Positions 34,493-44,886 of a stretch of DNA of 64,000 bases are shown in pieces. Made by a program: the position numbers and the translations under genes. Every line of letters begins with the position of its first letter. The first letter of the stretch is position 1. Under the pieces are notes generated by a model. That model made no database searches, was not told where the DNA came from, and saw nothing but the letters and a program-made list of their open reading frames with translations. The DNA is from Meghimatium bilineatum (lineage: Eukaryota; Mollusca; Gastropoda; Stylommatophora; Philomycidae): positions 54,700,357-54,764,356 of the forward strand of contig CM067322.1 in assembly GCA_034231615.1 (NCBI GenBank), in the 5' to 3' direction.

Positions 34493-35105
34493 GGTTGGTT
34501 GCTGATCCAGCGGTCAATGTGCTCATGTCCTTTGACCTAATGCCATTAAATGGCATTATATTGCTGGGAAGTCTGTGGATTTTCGGTCAACCCCGGGATA
34601 GAGCCAGAGAATAACTATCACACCTCCAGGAAGGTAGGTTTCAACCTATGCACTGCCCCGAGCCACTGCAACCAAGATAGGGTTCACTGTGCTTATTCCC
34701 CGCCACCAATTGACTACTGGTTATGCCGAACTTCTCTATTGCTCCAGACATGCAACCAAATGTTTAAGTCAAAAGGATTGTCACGTCCTGAGTCACTGTG
34801 CCTCTATGATGGGTCTCATCCATAGGAAAAAGCAGTGCTGTCAGTTTCTTCCTCCCCAGTGCTGCACAGTACATCTCTGGCTCCCTCCCAACCACAGAGG
34901 GCGCATACATATATATTCAGGTAAACATGAAACATATTTCAACAACAAAATAAAAAGCATAAATGTATAGATGACGTGCCGTGAAGCTTCTATAAGAAGA
35001 TAACCTCAATATAACGACATGTCATCCACTAAGGTTTTCTGTTGTATGGGTGGTTTGTCTAGTGGGCCATTGGCGAGACCCACAGACGCAACCACATGCG
35101 TTTCT
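34493..35105 (+). mobile_element. Family A element, short form, with 9-bp TSD
   Basis: Begins GGTTGGTTGCTGATCCAGCG and ends with 'gagacccacag' followed by 'cacatgcgtttct'. ATTGTTAAT flanks both sides (34484-34492 and 35106-35114), a perfect 9-bp target-site duplication. Internal blocks: 'ctaatgccattaaatggcat', 'tgctgggaagtctgtggatt', 'ccccgccaccaattgactac', 'ggttatgccgaacttctcta', 'attgtcacgtcctgagtcac', 'tcctccccagtgctgcacag' and 'caacaacaaaataaaa'. No terminal inverted repeats and no conserved frame (the ~90-codon frames differ between copies). Compared with 43875-44886 it lacks ~400 internal bases. It shares its internal short-form junction with 51496-52114. Confidence 0.85.
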
Positions 35106-35114
35106 ATTGTTAAT

Positions 35115-35815
35115 AAAACAGGAGGAAATGAAAACGACCTAAAAGCTAGGATTTACAAAGCCAGAACAACATTTCAACCTTTTTTAAACAATTGAGAACG
35201 AAAGATATAAACCTACACGCCTACAATTATAATCTTTTTTATAGATACGAAGACATGTTTTCTGTATGCCTAAGAAACCTGAAAATAAAACGCTAAAACA
35301 TAAACTACATACATGTGTTACATACATGAATAACTGCTTAAGAATACTAAACATTTGGTGTCAGAATTGGATGAGAATTGAAGAAATATAGAGATAAATA
35401 GACCAAGATGTGATGGAAGCAAGATTAAGGAAAGAAATTAGAGATGGGACACACAAAAACCAGCAGAAGTTATAGCTAGAATAATAATATGAAACCAACA
35501 AGGAAAATGGAAATAAAAAAACATAGGAACACATGCAAAAGAGAGACCATGAAGAAGTCGATGCACATGTGAATCGCTTGGACTGTAGATGAACAAAATT
35601 CACGAACATAAACAAATAGAAAATCCGCTTTCGTAGCCTATGCATCCGAATGTGTAAAAACATTACGTGACTCAAAATATTGAGTGATTGAAAAACCCCA
35701 TCCTACTAAAGTTTTATATAGTAAGTAAAATAAAGTTAATCCATATCATTTATAAATGCCGCAGGGATATGATATGTTAGCGATCTCACATTTCATTGAC
35801 TCTGCTATATGAGGG
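35115..35815. other. Unannotated stretch
   Basis: AT- and A-rich. No repeat partner or gene is recognised. A minus-strand frame at 35361-35675 is compositionally hydrophobic and serine-rich but unsupported. Confidence 0.4.
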
Positions 35816-35819
35816 TGGT

Positions 35820-35995
35820 AGTCATCTCCTCTCTCTCGCGCCTTTTACTTCCCGGATTAATCCGGTACCGAATTAAAGCTCAGTCGACCCGGGAACCGCT
35901 GCGATCTGGAAAACAGTTTTGCCTTAACTGAATGAACCCATGACCACTCATATGCGAAGCCAATGGGCTTAACCACTGCATTACTCGGCCCCAAA
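35820..35995 (-). repeat. tRNA-derived SINE, family G
   Basis: On the reverse strand, starting at about 35992, the head reads 'ggggccgagtaatgcagtgg' then 'ttaagccc' (A-box region) and, about 35 bases later, 'gtcatgggttcattcag', a B box close to GGTTCATTC. The body continues with 'cagcggttcccgggtcgact' and 'taatccgggaagtaaaaggc', and ends in a GA-rich stretch. Spacing of the boxes fits a tRNA ancestor. The arms do not pair well enough for a functional tRNA. A (TA)n run at 36000-36018 lies outside the head. Confidence 0.7.
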
Positions 35996-36036
35996 ATTGT
36001 ATATATATATATATATACATGCAGATAAATTCTGCC

Positions 36037-36272
36037 TTAAGAACACTGTTTACCTTCCACTCATGTCGTAAAAGGCGACTAAGGAGGTTATGGGATGGGG
36101 TTGGCTGTCCCATCCCATATAGGATCAGTGACCCAAAGCCATGCTGAAGTCGGATGTGTCAGGCCGAAAGGCGCAGATATCACAGCAATGTTGTAAAGCA
36201 TGACACAACGCATTCCGTTATCCGGATTACATCCTGCAAATCTGTAGAAATTTGAGAACGAACGCAGAAGAA
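36037..36272 (+). repeat. SINE-like family B copy, 5'-truncated
   Basis: Starts at 'aacactgtttaccttccact', lacking the ggggagcaaag head, and continues collinearly with 24970-25228. It holds the cleanest stem-loop: ATGGGATGGG (36090-36099) and CCCATCCCAT (36109-36118) separated by nine bases. It ends 'gaacgaacgcagaagaag'. Confidence 0.8.
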
Positions 36273-36589
36273 GCTGTTTGTTTTTATATGATGTTAATGT
36301 ATGTCCACCTCTTAATGTATATATATATATATATATATGTTGTGTATGATTTGTGTGTCTACTAGGAACTATAATAACTGTACAACTATTTCTGTGTTTA
36401 TATTGATCAACTTAGAACCATATTTCACATTTGTGACAGGAACTTCTTTGAATGATACAGTAACAATAGCGTTCACGATATATCCACACTTCACTGGCAA
36501 GATAATACATTGTTTGAACGAAACGATGTACTTCTCAAAACATTCTTCTGATTTATCCTCAAGATCCAAGACTCAGAGACTAGGGAGAG

Positions 36590-36880
36590 CAAAGAAGAGT
36601 TGAGAAAGAAATAGAGAAATAGATGCTGAGATAGAACTAGAAATAGAACTAAAAATAGAGACACATTCAGGGAAATAACAGCAGAGATAGAGATACTGAC
36701 AGGTAGACACTAGAAATGTAGGATAAGCAGTGCGATAAAAGAGTAGGAAAAAAAGGTACTTTGGGACAGAAACAGAGATGTATAAGTTGACAAACAGAAA
36801 GACAAGATAGACAATGACACTGGAAAAACATAAACAGACAGACAGACAGAAATACAGACAGACAGACAAATGGAAATATT
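36590..36880. repeat. Purine-rich low-complexity, grading to (CAGA)n
   Basis: 'agaaatagagaaatagatgc'-type phrases repeat loosely, ending in (CAGA)n at 36833-36868. CAGA repeats resume at 38244, just beyond the LINE pseudogene, so the LINE sits inside this tract. Confidence 0.75.
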
Positions 36881-38240
36881 CTCCGAAAAGTCTACATGGT
36901 TACAGTCAGACCTGTAGTAGAATATGGAATGACAGCCTGGGCATCAGCATCAAAAACAAATACTGATAGCCTATCTAAAGTACAAAATGCAGGATTTCGA
37001 CATATCTCTGGAGGGATGAAAACCACTCCAATCCATGCAATGGAAAAACATGTAAACATCCTCCCACTGGATGACAGAAGAGAAGAAAGAGTGCTTGTTC
37101 AAAGGGAAAAAATTAAGCGCATGCCAAACCATCCGATGTATGTGCAAATTTCTAGATCAACAATAAGCAGGTTGAAGAGAACCAGCTTCTGTCACATCTC
37201 TAAAGATATCCATGAACAACATAAAGAAATCCTCACAAACCTCCCAAATGAAATTGAAACACTAACGGACTTTGAAGAGCCAGGCAATAGTCTCCAGAAT
37301 GTCTCCATAATAACACAGGTTCCTGGAATAGTTAATAAGGAATACCAAACTCCACCTCAACTAAAAGCATTGACACTGGAGATGATAGAAATAAAATACA
37401 ATCCCAAGGATTGGACACATGTCTACACAGATGGATCGGCAGAAGGAGCAGTAAGGAATGGAGAAGGTGGAATTTTTATAAGACTCAAAGATGGGAAGAC
37501 AATATCAGAATCTTTTCCAACCGGAAATACTCCTCTAATTTTAGAGCAGAAGCAGTTGCACTCCATCAAGCACTGAAAGCCTTCACTGAACCAGGACTGC
37601 CAAGACCAAAGAAGATAGCCATATTCACAGATTGCAGATCCCTACTGGAATCAATCCAGAGCAACAGAAACTAAAGCCTTCTGTACAACATCAGACATGA
37701 GCTAAGACTGATCCAAAAATCAACAGCTATTGCCCTTCAGTGGATACCATCACACTGTGGAATCATGGGAAATGAGAAAGCGGATGCTCTGTCAAAGGCA
37801 GGAAGCGAAATGGAGCAACACAGACACCCACTGTCTTACGGAGAAGTAAAAACAATAATCCGCAACACATACTCAGCAAAGTGGAAGAAAGAAATGGAAG
37901 GGGAATACGAACATGATGCAATACATCTCCTCCAGAGATATCAACAGACCACAATATTTCGCCTTAGAACAGGCCGCTGCAGACTGTTGGGTCACCTTTG
38001 TCGATTAAGGATCTCATACACAGATTAATGTCCATGTGGATCCGGAACCCAGACTCCAGAACACATACTTCAGGACTCCCCAACATACAAAGAGCAGAGA
38101 CAGCAGACCTGGCCAGAGGATACAGACTTGAGGCAAAAGCTATGGGGCAGCCGCTCTGACCTGGAGAAGACAGTGGACTTTGTCTTGACGACAGGTCTGA
38201 CGGTATAGCATGACCACATGCTGAACGCAGAAGAAGAAGA
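36880..38240 (+). pseudogene. RNase H-encoding LINE, 3' half
   Basis: Frame 1 (36896-37540) reads 'RPVVEYGMTAWASASKTNTD', 'LSKVQNAGFRHISGGMKTTP' and a linker, then RNase H 'VYTDGSAEGAVRNGEGG' (Asp, ~37430). A frameshift near 37545 moves to 'NFRAEAVALHQALKAF' (Glu), 'KIAIFTDCRSLLESI' (Asp), a TAA at 37672, then 'IPSHCGIMGNEKADALSKAG' (Asp). All four catalytic acids are present, though split between frames. A second TAA (38026) precedes 'CPCGSGTQTPEHILQD', a zinc-knuckle-like tail, and the frame ends 'FVLTTGLTV' near 38209. The 3' UTR ends 'gctgaacgcagaagaagaag'. The RT core is missing (5' truncation). Relatives: 48825-49075, 60430-60660. Confidence 0.85.
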
Positions 38241-38242
38241 AG

Positions 38243-38555
<313 letters not shown>

Positions 38556-39059
38556 CAGTTAGGCAGGTAGGCAAGTACGTAGGTAAATAGGGAGACTTGT
38601 GCTCGGATGAATGAATGATAGATCAATAATCCTCACCTATCTCGCGTGTAAACCTATGAATGCATGTCTTTGCCGAAGACGGATATGTCAGGGTGTACCG
38701 TTTGCAAAGTTAGGTATGCAATTCTAAGTATATAATTATTGACCAATGGAATATTCGGGAATAATCAAGAAAATGATCGAATGAAGGTCTTATTAATACA
38801 GAGAACACGGCTTCTACTGCCGATCGGTCGCGGATAATCCACCCTCTGGAAATTGAAGAAACGATCCGGAAGCCACTCATCTTTAAATGTATCATCAAAA
38901 GACATATTCTTTCCTTTCGCTATATACCAATTTATGCCTCGCAGGGGTTGAAACGTTCTCTAAAGACGGTCTTTGTATATGCTTCATATATTTTAGTTTT
39001 TGTTGACTATTTTATTTGTGTAATTCATCTGTTTGATGATATGTCCCTGGATACGCATC

Positions 39060-40560
39060 CATCATGTCTGTATAGTTATGCCTCTTGAGGGGCATCATCT
39101 GATGGTATTCTGGAAGCATATGAAAACCACTTAATCTGTTGCCTTCTGATGAAAACCAGGACTGGCATTGCGTATTTTAGTCTTCTAATGTTTTCATTTC
39201 TGTTTTACTCTTATTTTGTCTCAGAATTCTACGTAGAAAGTTTTCTGTTCTGCTGTAGCAAGTTTTATTTTTGGCTTTTGTTATTAGTGTTCAAGTTTAA
39301 TGTTGGTAGCATAATGATGGTATTGTGATTGTTTTATATAGTGCTGTTTTTGAAAAAAGGAGACATCTTCCCTAAGATCTGGTATGCTATGTTGGATTTC
39401 TTTAGTGTATTTTCCATTTAATCATATAATGATTCCAAGAAAGGTGAATTCTTTCACCTGTTTAAGTTGTTTGTCAACGATGCAAAATAGCAATGTGAAT
39501 TTCTGTTGTTGTTTTTTTTTTTGCGATTAACATTACTTTGGCGTTTTTGTGCGTGTTTTTTTTTGGTTTTGTGTGTGTGTGTGGTTAGTTTCATGTTCTA
39601 GACCGGACATGTTGTTTGGAGTCTATTTATAGGTTCTTGTAGTTGTTCTTCTGATATTGATATTTATTGCTTGATCTCTTGCAAAAAGAAGTTCGCTCAG
39701 GATGTTGTCTTCTTCATTCGTGCTAGAAATTTTACATATGCACTTTATATATATATATGTGTGTGTCTGTGTCCGTGCGCGTGTACGTCCGCGTGTGCGT
39801 GCGCGTGAGTGTGAGTGTGTGCGTGTGCGTGAGCGGGCGCGTGTGCGTGCGCGCATGTGTGTGTGTGCGTATTTGTGTGTTTGTGTGTGTTGTGTGTGTG
39901 TAAAATGAATAGCAAGGGAGATATCGTTCTAACTGCACATTGGTTACCTATGTTATTACTGCACAAGTTGATTAAGTGTTGGGACCACCATATTTTGTTA
40001 TTATTTTCCGTAGTTGTTGTCTGTCTACCGCGTTCTCCTTTTCTTACAAACGGGACATATTCTTGGTTTTTTTCCCCCGGTAATGTCGGCCAGTTGTGTG
40101 GGTTTTAAAATGGCATCTGTACAGTTCTTATTCTTACGGAAACATTTTTGAAATGTTTTTAAGTTGTGGTTCGATGAATGTTCGTAATCTTCTTTCTAGA
40201 ATTCTGTTGTAGATTTTTCTAGTTTGGCATAAAAGTTAAATAGCTCTGTATTTTATACAATCTCGTCTAGTGCCTTTTATCTTCCAAATACGTATTACAG
40301 CAACGTTTTCCCCCCGGTTATCTGATGTTGTTTCTTGTGTATTTCATATTATATTAAACAACCTATGTAAGCATGTTATCCCTATATCTGCAGCTGCATT
40401 GATTAATTCGACTCGTACGTTATTGAATACTGGCCCTTTGCTTGATGTTTATTTCGCATTTTATATTTGTGCTAGTATCTTTGGTTCTAATTTTTCTATT
40501 AAGAGACAGAGTAAAATGTATAAATCTCACATTGTTTCAAAACGGATACAGGTAACACAC
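39060..40560 (-). pseudogene. Degraded LINE RT, interrupted by a TG/GCGTG tract
   Basis: Reverse-strand blocks in order from 40440: 'GPVFNNVRVELINAAADIGI', 'LHRLFNII' with 'NTQETTSDNR', 'AVIRIWKIKGTRRDCIKYR' (40300-40240), 'KIYNRILERR'-like (40215), 'RKNKNCTDAI' (40130), then after the TG-rich tract 'LSELLFARDQAI' (39690, the FADD box with one Asp changed to Arg) and 'EFTFLGIII' (39440). Numerous stops and shifts. Loss of the catalytic Asp in this copy confirms it is dead. The (TG)n/(GCGTG) tract (39754-39900) lies between motif blocks and probably expanded after insertion. Confidence 0.8.
39754..39900. repeat. (TG)n with CG-containing variants
   Basis: Alternating purine-pyrimidine tract (GTGTGCGTGCGC type), a potential Z-DNA former, sitting inside the LINE remnant. 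The Arg/Val/Cys-rich open frames are by-products. Confidence 0.9.
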
Positions 40561-41160
40561 TGAGAAGGAAAACATTTAGTGAACGGAGTAGTTTCATTTG
40601 TTCCACCCCTTCAACTGGTCAATAAAAATACACTTTTAAATAGACAGAAAACACGCATAGTTCCAACTGTTACATGGTCAACGAAAAGTGAACACATTTA
40701 AATAGAGAGAATAGTCTCATTTGTTCCACTTTTATCTGATCACTGGGAAAAATTTTTATAATGGACAGAATGTCTAATCTGATCCAACTTTTATCTGACC
40801 ACTGAAACTACAAGAATTTGATTGTAAAGTTACATGCATATCACATTACTCGTACCCTAATTCTAAGGCCCTACTGAGACCCTCTCTCTTAAGGTCTCAC
40901 GAGCAGCATCTAATCAGCCCAGGCAATCAATCGCTTCCTCAGCTATATAGTCTCATATCGCATACACTCCGGTTGTGCCAGACAAGTATTATGGATTATT
41001 TTTGCTTATAGCTCATTTCCGAATGCTGCTCTCAGTTGAAACACAATATACTTATGTATGCATCTAATAATCAAAGAGCGAGAGAGTATCTGGCAACAAG
41101 GTTATAGTCACAGTAACAAAGATCAACAGTGCCATGATTAATGATAATTAGTGATTTATT
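40561..41160. other. Unannotated stretch with weak ~60-70 bp repetition
   Basis: Phrases such as 'gtctcatttgttccac' and 'ttttatctgatcactg' recur two to four times between 40585 and 40810 at spacings of about 60-75 bases, suggesting a short decayed tandem array. Beyond 40815 nothing is recognised. Confidence 0.4.
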
Positions 41161-41162
41161 CG

Positions 41163-41345
41163 CTTATGGCGCATGGCCGAGAGGTTAGAACGTTGGTCTC
41201 ACATGTGTGAGGTCCAGAGTTTCATCCCCGGTAAGAACCGATGTTTTTTTCTGTCGGAGGGTGTATTAAAAAACTCACCCTGTATATGACGTGGCGACAG
41301 CAAGTGCATGCGGCCTTTATTACACAGCAAAATCCCTTCCCTGTG
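41163..41345 (+). repeat. tRNA-derived SINE, family F (Leu/Ser-like head)
   Basis: The head reads 'ggcgcatggccgagaggtta' (A-box region resembling tRNA-Leu/Ser D arms) and, about 30 bases later, 'agagtttcatccccgg' (diverged B box). It is followed by a body with 'aaaaactcaccctgtata', 'acgtggcgacagcaagtg' and 'tgcggcctttattacac'. Acceptor-stem pairing is not present, so I do not call a tRNA gene. Only one copy is visible in the window. Confidence 0.6.
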
Positions 41346-41479
41346 GTTCCCTAACGGTAAAAATGCGGTATTGACAATTTTTGTTTTTGACAGTGATTTG
41401 TTGTAAAAAAATCAAATTAAAATAATGAAATCGAACAAAATGTAATATGAACAATATTTAAAGGGATAACTTACACATT

Positions 41480-41890
41480 GTGGCTAATAAGGATTATATC
41501 AAGAAATATAAAGACATTGAAGATTTATTATTGAAGAACAATCACAATGCAGCAAACAGGATTAGAATCAGGTCAGATCAGATGGCACCAATTTGCCTCG
41601 CAAATTGAGTTAACATGTTTTTGGAAATCGACCACACTGCATACCTAAAGAAAGTTGCGATTTTAGTCAAGAGTCAAGACAACCAACATGTATTTTCCCA
41701 ATCTTTTCGTAAATATTGACAGGTCACTGGACACACAGACAACAACAACAACGCACATTGAACAAGTATTTAAATAAATTCCCCGTTAACCACAAACATT
41801 TTAAGTGCCAGAAGGCCTCAGTACTACAACAACAAATTAAGCCTACTTGTAAACATAAATAACACATAAACATGGTTGCTTCAAATGTGA
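41480..41890 (-). repeat. SINE-like family E copy 2
   Basis: Plus-sense blocks: 'caggattagaatcaggtcag', 'gcctcgcaaattgagttaac', 'cgaccacactgcatacctaa', 'agaaagttgcgattttagtc', 'cagacaacaacaacaacgca', 'ccagaaggcctcagtac', 'aaacataaataacacataaa' and 'catggttgcttcaaatgtga'. Inverted relative to 42160-42915, with which it shares every block. The tRNA-like head is at its left end in plus coordinates. Confidence 0.75.
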
Positions 41891-41893
41891 CAT

Positions 41894-42155
41894 ACGTAAG
41901 TGCATAATCTAATATAGATGAATCGATTACATATTACATGTGGCATGAGTAAGTGCATAATCTAATATAGATGAATCGATTACATATTACATGTGACATG
42001 AGTAAGTGCATAATCTAATATAGATGAATCGATTACATATTACATGTGACACAAGTAAGTGCATAATCTAATATAGATGAATCGATTACATATTACATGT
42101 GGCATGAGTAAGTGCATAATCTAATATAGATGAATCGATTACATATTACATAGAA
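41894..42155. repeat. 53-bp minisatellite, 5 copies, between inverted SINEs
   Basis: Units start at 41896, 41949, 42002, 42055 and 42108 (exact 53-bp spacing). Each begins GTAAGTGCATAATCTAATAT, continues 'agatgaatcgattacatatt' and ends in 'acatgtgacatga' or close variants. The 'atgtgaca' portion matches the end of the adjoining family E element, so the unit likely arose across the element's 3' junction. Confidence 0.9.
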
Positions 42156-42159
42156 AAAT

Positions 42160-42915
42160 CATATGCGTCTATATTATATTATTCATTTACCCATGTCACA
42201 TCTGAAGTAGCATTGTTTATGTGTTGTTTACGTTTAAATGTAGGCATAATTGGATCTGATACTAATGAGGCCTTCTGGCGATCATTAATGTTTGTAGTCC
42301 TCGAGGAATGGACATACTCGTGCAGTGTGTGTGTTATTGTTGTATGTGTGTTGATGCATCAGTCAATATTCACATTAGCTTGAGAATATACACGTTGGAA
42401 GTCTTGATACAAATCTAAACTTTCTTTAGGTGGTTGATGATCCAGCGGTCCATGGGCTCATGCTCTTTGAACCAACTTTCTTTAGATGGATGCTGATCCA
42501 TCGGCCCATGGGCTCGTACTTCTTGAACCAACTTTATTTAGATGGTTGCTGATCCAGCTGTCCATGGACTCATGCTCTTTGACCCAAATTTCTTTAAATG
42601 GTTGCTGATCCAGCTGTCCATGGACTCATGCTCTTTGACCCAAATTTCTTTAAATGTTTGCTGATCCAGTGGTCCATGGGCTCATGCTCTTAACCAAACT
42701 TTCTTTAGGTGGTTGATGATCTAGCGGTCTAAGGACTCATGCTCTTTGTCCCAACTTTCTTTACATGGTTTCTGATCCAGCGGTGCATGGACTCATGCTC
42801 TTTGACCAAACTTTATGTAGATGTGCGGTGTTATCTGCGACATGCTGACTCAAGTTGCCAGCGAGTCTGTGTCATCTTAGCGCACCTGGTCCAAATCCTG
42901 TTTCCTTCATTATGA
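42160..42915 (+). repeat. SINE-like family E copy 3, split by a minisatellite
   Basis: Part 1 (42170-42432): 'atgtcacatctgaagtagca', 'tgaggccttctgg', 'ttattgttgtatgtgtgttg' and 'agaatatacacgttgg', ending 'aactttctttaggt'. Part 2 (42810-42915): 'aactttatgtagatgtgcgg', 'tgactcaagttgccagcgag' and 'ggtccaaatcctgtttcctt' (B-box-like end). The unbroken relative at 41480-41890 is collinear across this point, so the 42433-42809 material was inserted and amplified there. Confidence 0.75.
42418..42828. repeat. 56-bp chimeric minisatellite, 7 copies
   Basis: Each unit consists of 'aactttctttag' (family E sequence) followed by 'gatggttgctgatccagcgg', 'tccatgggctcatgctcttt' and 'gaacc' (the 5' end of family A elements, compare 34493 and 43879). 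Starts near 42418, 42474, 42530 and onwards every 55-56 bases, with 1-8 substitutions between units. The last unit runs back into family E sequence. Confidence 0.9.
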
Positions 42916-43870
42916 GTTTTCCTTAAAAAACATAAACATCACACGAATAGAAATATAAAATAGAAATATAATAAACAACTTACAACGCTCTCACCAAGAG
43001 TAATATTAATGGGAGACATATATGTATTTGTGTGTTGGACATGCGATTATATACATAGTACAGAGGCGTCTGTTTTTCTTGCAATTATCATTTCTTCATC
43101 TGTATGATACTGGTTAGAATTAACTAGTGTGTGTTCATAAACGTAATCCACATTGTCATATATGTAAACGCTATTATAATATTGTTGACCATCACCTCTT
43201 CAAATGTAAAGCGTTGAATGATATCAGAAAAAAAGTCTCCTTCCCCAAGGATAACACAAATGAGCATACTATATGAAACAACGTATGTATGCCGTCACGA
43301 GTTTCTTCTTCATTGGACTAGTGCCTTTTATGCTTTTGCCCTCTGACGTAATGGCATGCAGTGGTATGTGTGTTTGGCAGTTATTCTCGCTACTTAAATC
43401 TAAATGCAAGAGTAGTTTCACAGCATCTACATAGTACTTACAGCAAGATACAAGAGCCCCCTCCTTCTTCCCCCCCCCCGAATACATCAGTATGTTTGAT
43501 AGATAGGGAAAAGATTGTACCAAGAAGTTAAAAAATGCACATTGCAGTGAGTTCCAAATAAGTCTTGAGATTGACACAGCGTAAACACCACTTCCTTTTG
43601 ACATTTGAATGACAATATATGTTGTGACTGTCATATCTCAACATTTGTGGTTTAATTCCTGGTTCGATCAATCGTACAGTTTTCTCAGTCGTTAACAGGT
43701 AAGTGGAACTTTGACAACGTTTTTTTACTTTCTCGGAACTGCCTGTGAAAACATTTCTTCTGTGTAATTGTTTAATATTTTCCAAGAATTTAACACATTA
43801 TGTAATGGCTGTAATTACTTATTGTCTACATTATATTTCCTGAAACTGTAGAATCTTGCCCGAGGGAGCT
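42916..43870. other. Unannotated stretch
   Basis: AT-rich. Two overlapping minus-strand frames (43269-43634 and 43528-43785) are in different phases, have no recognisable domain and no codon or repeat support. A poly-C tract lies at 43470-43479. Confidence 0.4.
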
Positions 43871-43874
43871 TGAT

Positions 43875-44886
43875 GGTTGGTTGGTTGCTGATCCAGCGGT
43901 CCATGGGCTCATGCCCTTTTACCTAATGCCATAAAATGGCATTATATTGCTGGGAAGTCTGTGGATTTTCGGTCCACCTCAGGACAGATCCAGAGAATAA
44001 CTATCACACCTCCAGTAAGGTAGGTTTCAACCTATGCACTGCTCCTAGCCACTGAAGTCAAGATAGGGTTCAATGTGCTCATTCCCCGCCACCAATGGAC
44101 TACTGGTTATGTCGATCTTCTCTATTGCTCTAGGCATGCAACCAAATGTTCAAGTTAAAAGGATTGTCACGTCTTGAGTCACTGTGCCTCTATGATGGGT
44201 CTCAGCCATAGGAAAAAACAGTACTATCAGTTTCCTCCTCCCCAGTGCTGCACAGTACATCTCTGGTTCCCTCCCAACCACAGAGGGAGCATATATATTC
44301 ATATATACATACATATATACATATACATATACACATATATATGGGCCAACCAGTTCATCATTCTTCCGTCAGCTTTGGCAGTCTGACAGGATGTGACATT
44401 CCTTGGATACAGCCGCACTCGAATGTCTCTCTTCAGAGACTAAACATAAACCATCCTACCACAACCATGCCCAATGACTGACTACAAGCATCATACGCGC
44501 TTGGGTGGCACATCGGTTGGTGGGCTGGGAAAGACTTGCGCTTTTGTCAGAATGGTTACGGGCTGTCATGCTCTACATGCTCATAGCTGCTTGTTTAATT
44601 TTGTTTGTTTGAGAATCCCAGGAATTGCGAGCCATTAGCTCTTACTTCCAATATGCAGTGGGGTGGTTTTTCGTAGCATTCTTTCATACCCATGAGACTT
44701 CAGATTTCGACTTAGTGCAATTCCTATTAAAGGAGCCTTCTACTTCGAGGTGTCTATAATTGTATAGATGACATGCTACAAAGCTTCCATAAGAGAGTCT
44801 CAATATAACGGCATGTCATCTACTAAGGTTTTCTGTTGCATGTCAAGTGAGACATTGGTGAGACCCACAGATGCAATCGCATGCGT
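43875..44886 (+). mobile_element. Family A element, long form
   Basis: Begins GGTTGGTTGGTTGCTGATCC, follows the same order as 34493-35105 up to 'aaccacagagggagc', then runs through ~500 bases absent from the short forms: a TA-rich stretch, 'gggccaaccagttcatcatt', 'gcagtggggtggtttttcg' and 'ccttctacttcgaggtgt'. It rejoins at 'tgtatagatgacatgctaca', 'cctaagg'-type sequence, 'gagacccacagatgcaat' and 'cgcatgcgt'. I could not identify a clear target-site duplication. The long-form 3' half also occurs alone at 18869-19165. Non-coding. Confidence 0.75.

Noticed and set aside
35940-35995. tRNA gene on the minus strand
   Set aside because: Box spacing is tRNA-like but the cloverleaf does not close; the following SINE-like body explains it.
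39623-39966. Arg/Thr/His- and Val/Cys-rich open frames
   Set aside because: Translations of the TG/GCGTG alternating tract inside a dead LINE.
41163-41235. tRNA-Leu/Ser gene
   Set aside because: A-box-like and B-box-like sequences are present, but acceptor and T-arm pairing fails; better explained as a SINE head.
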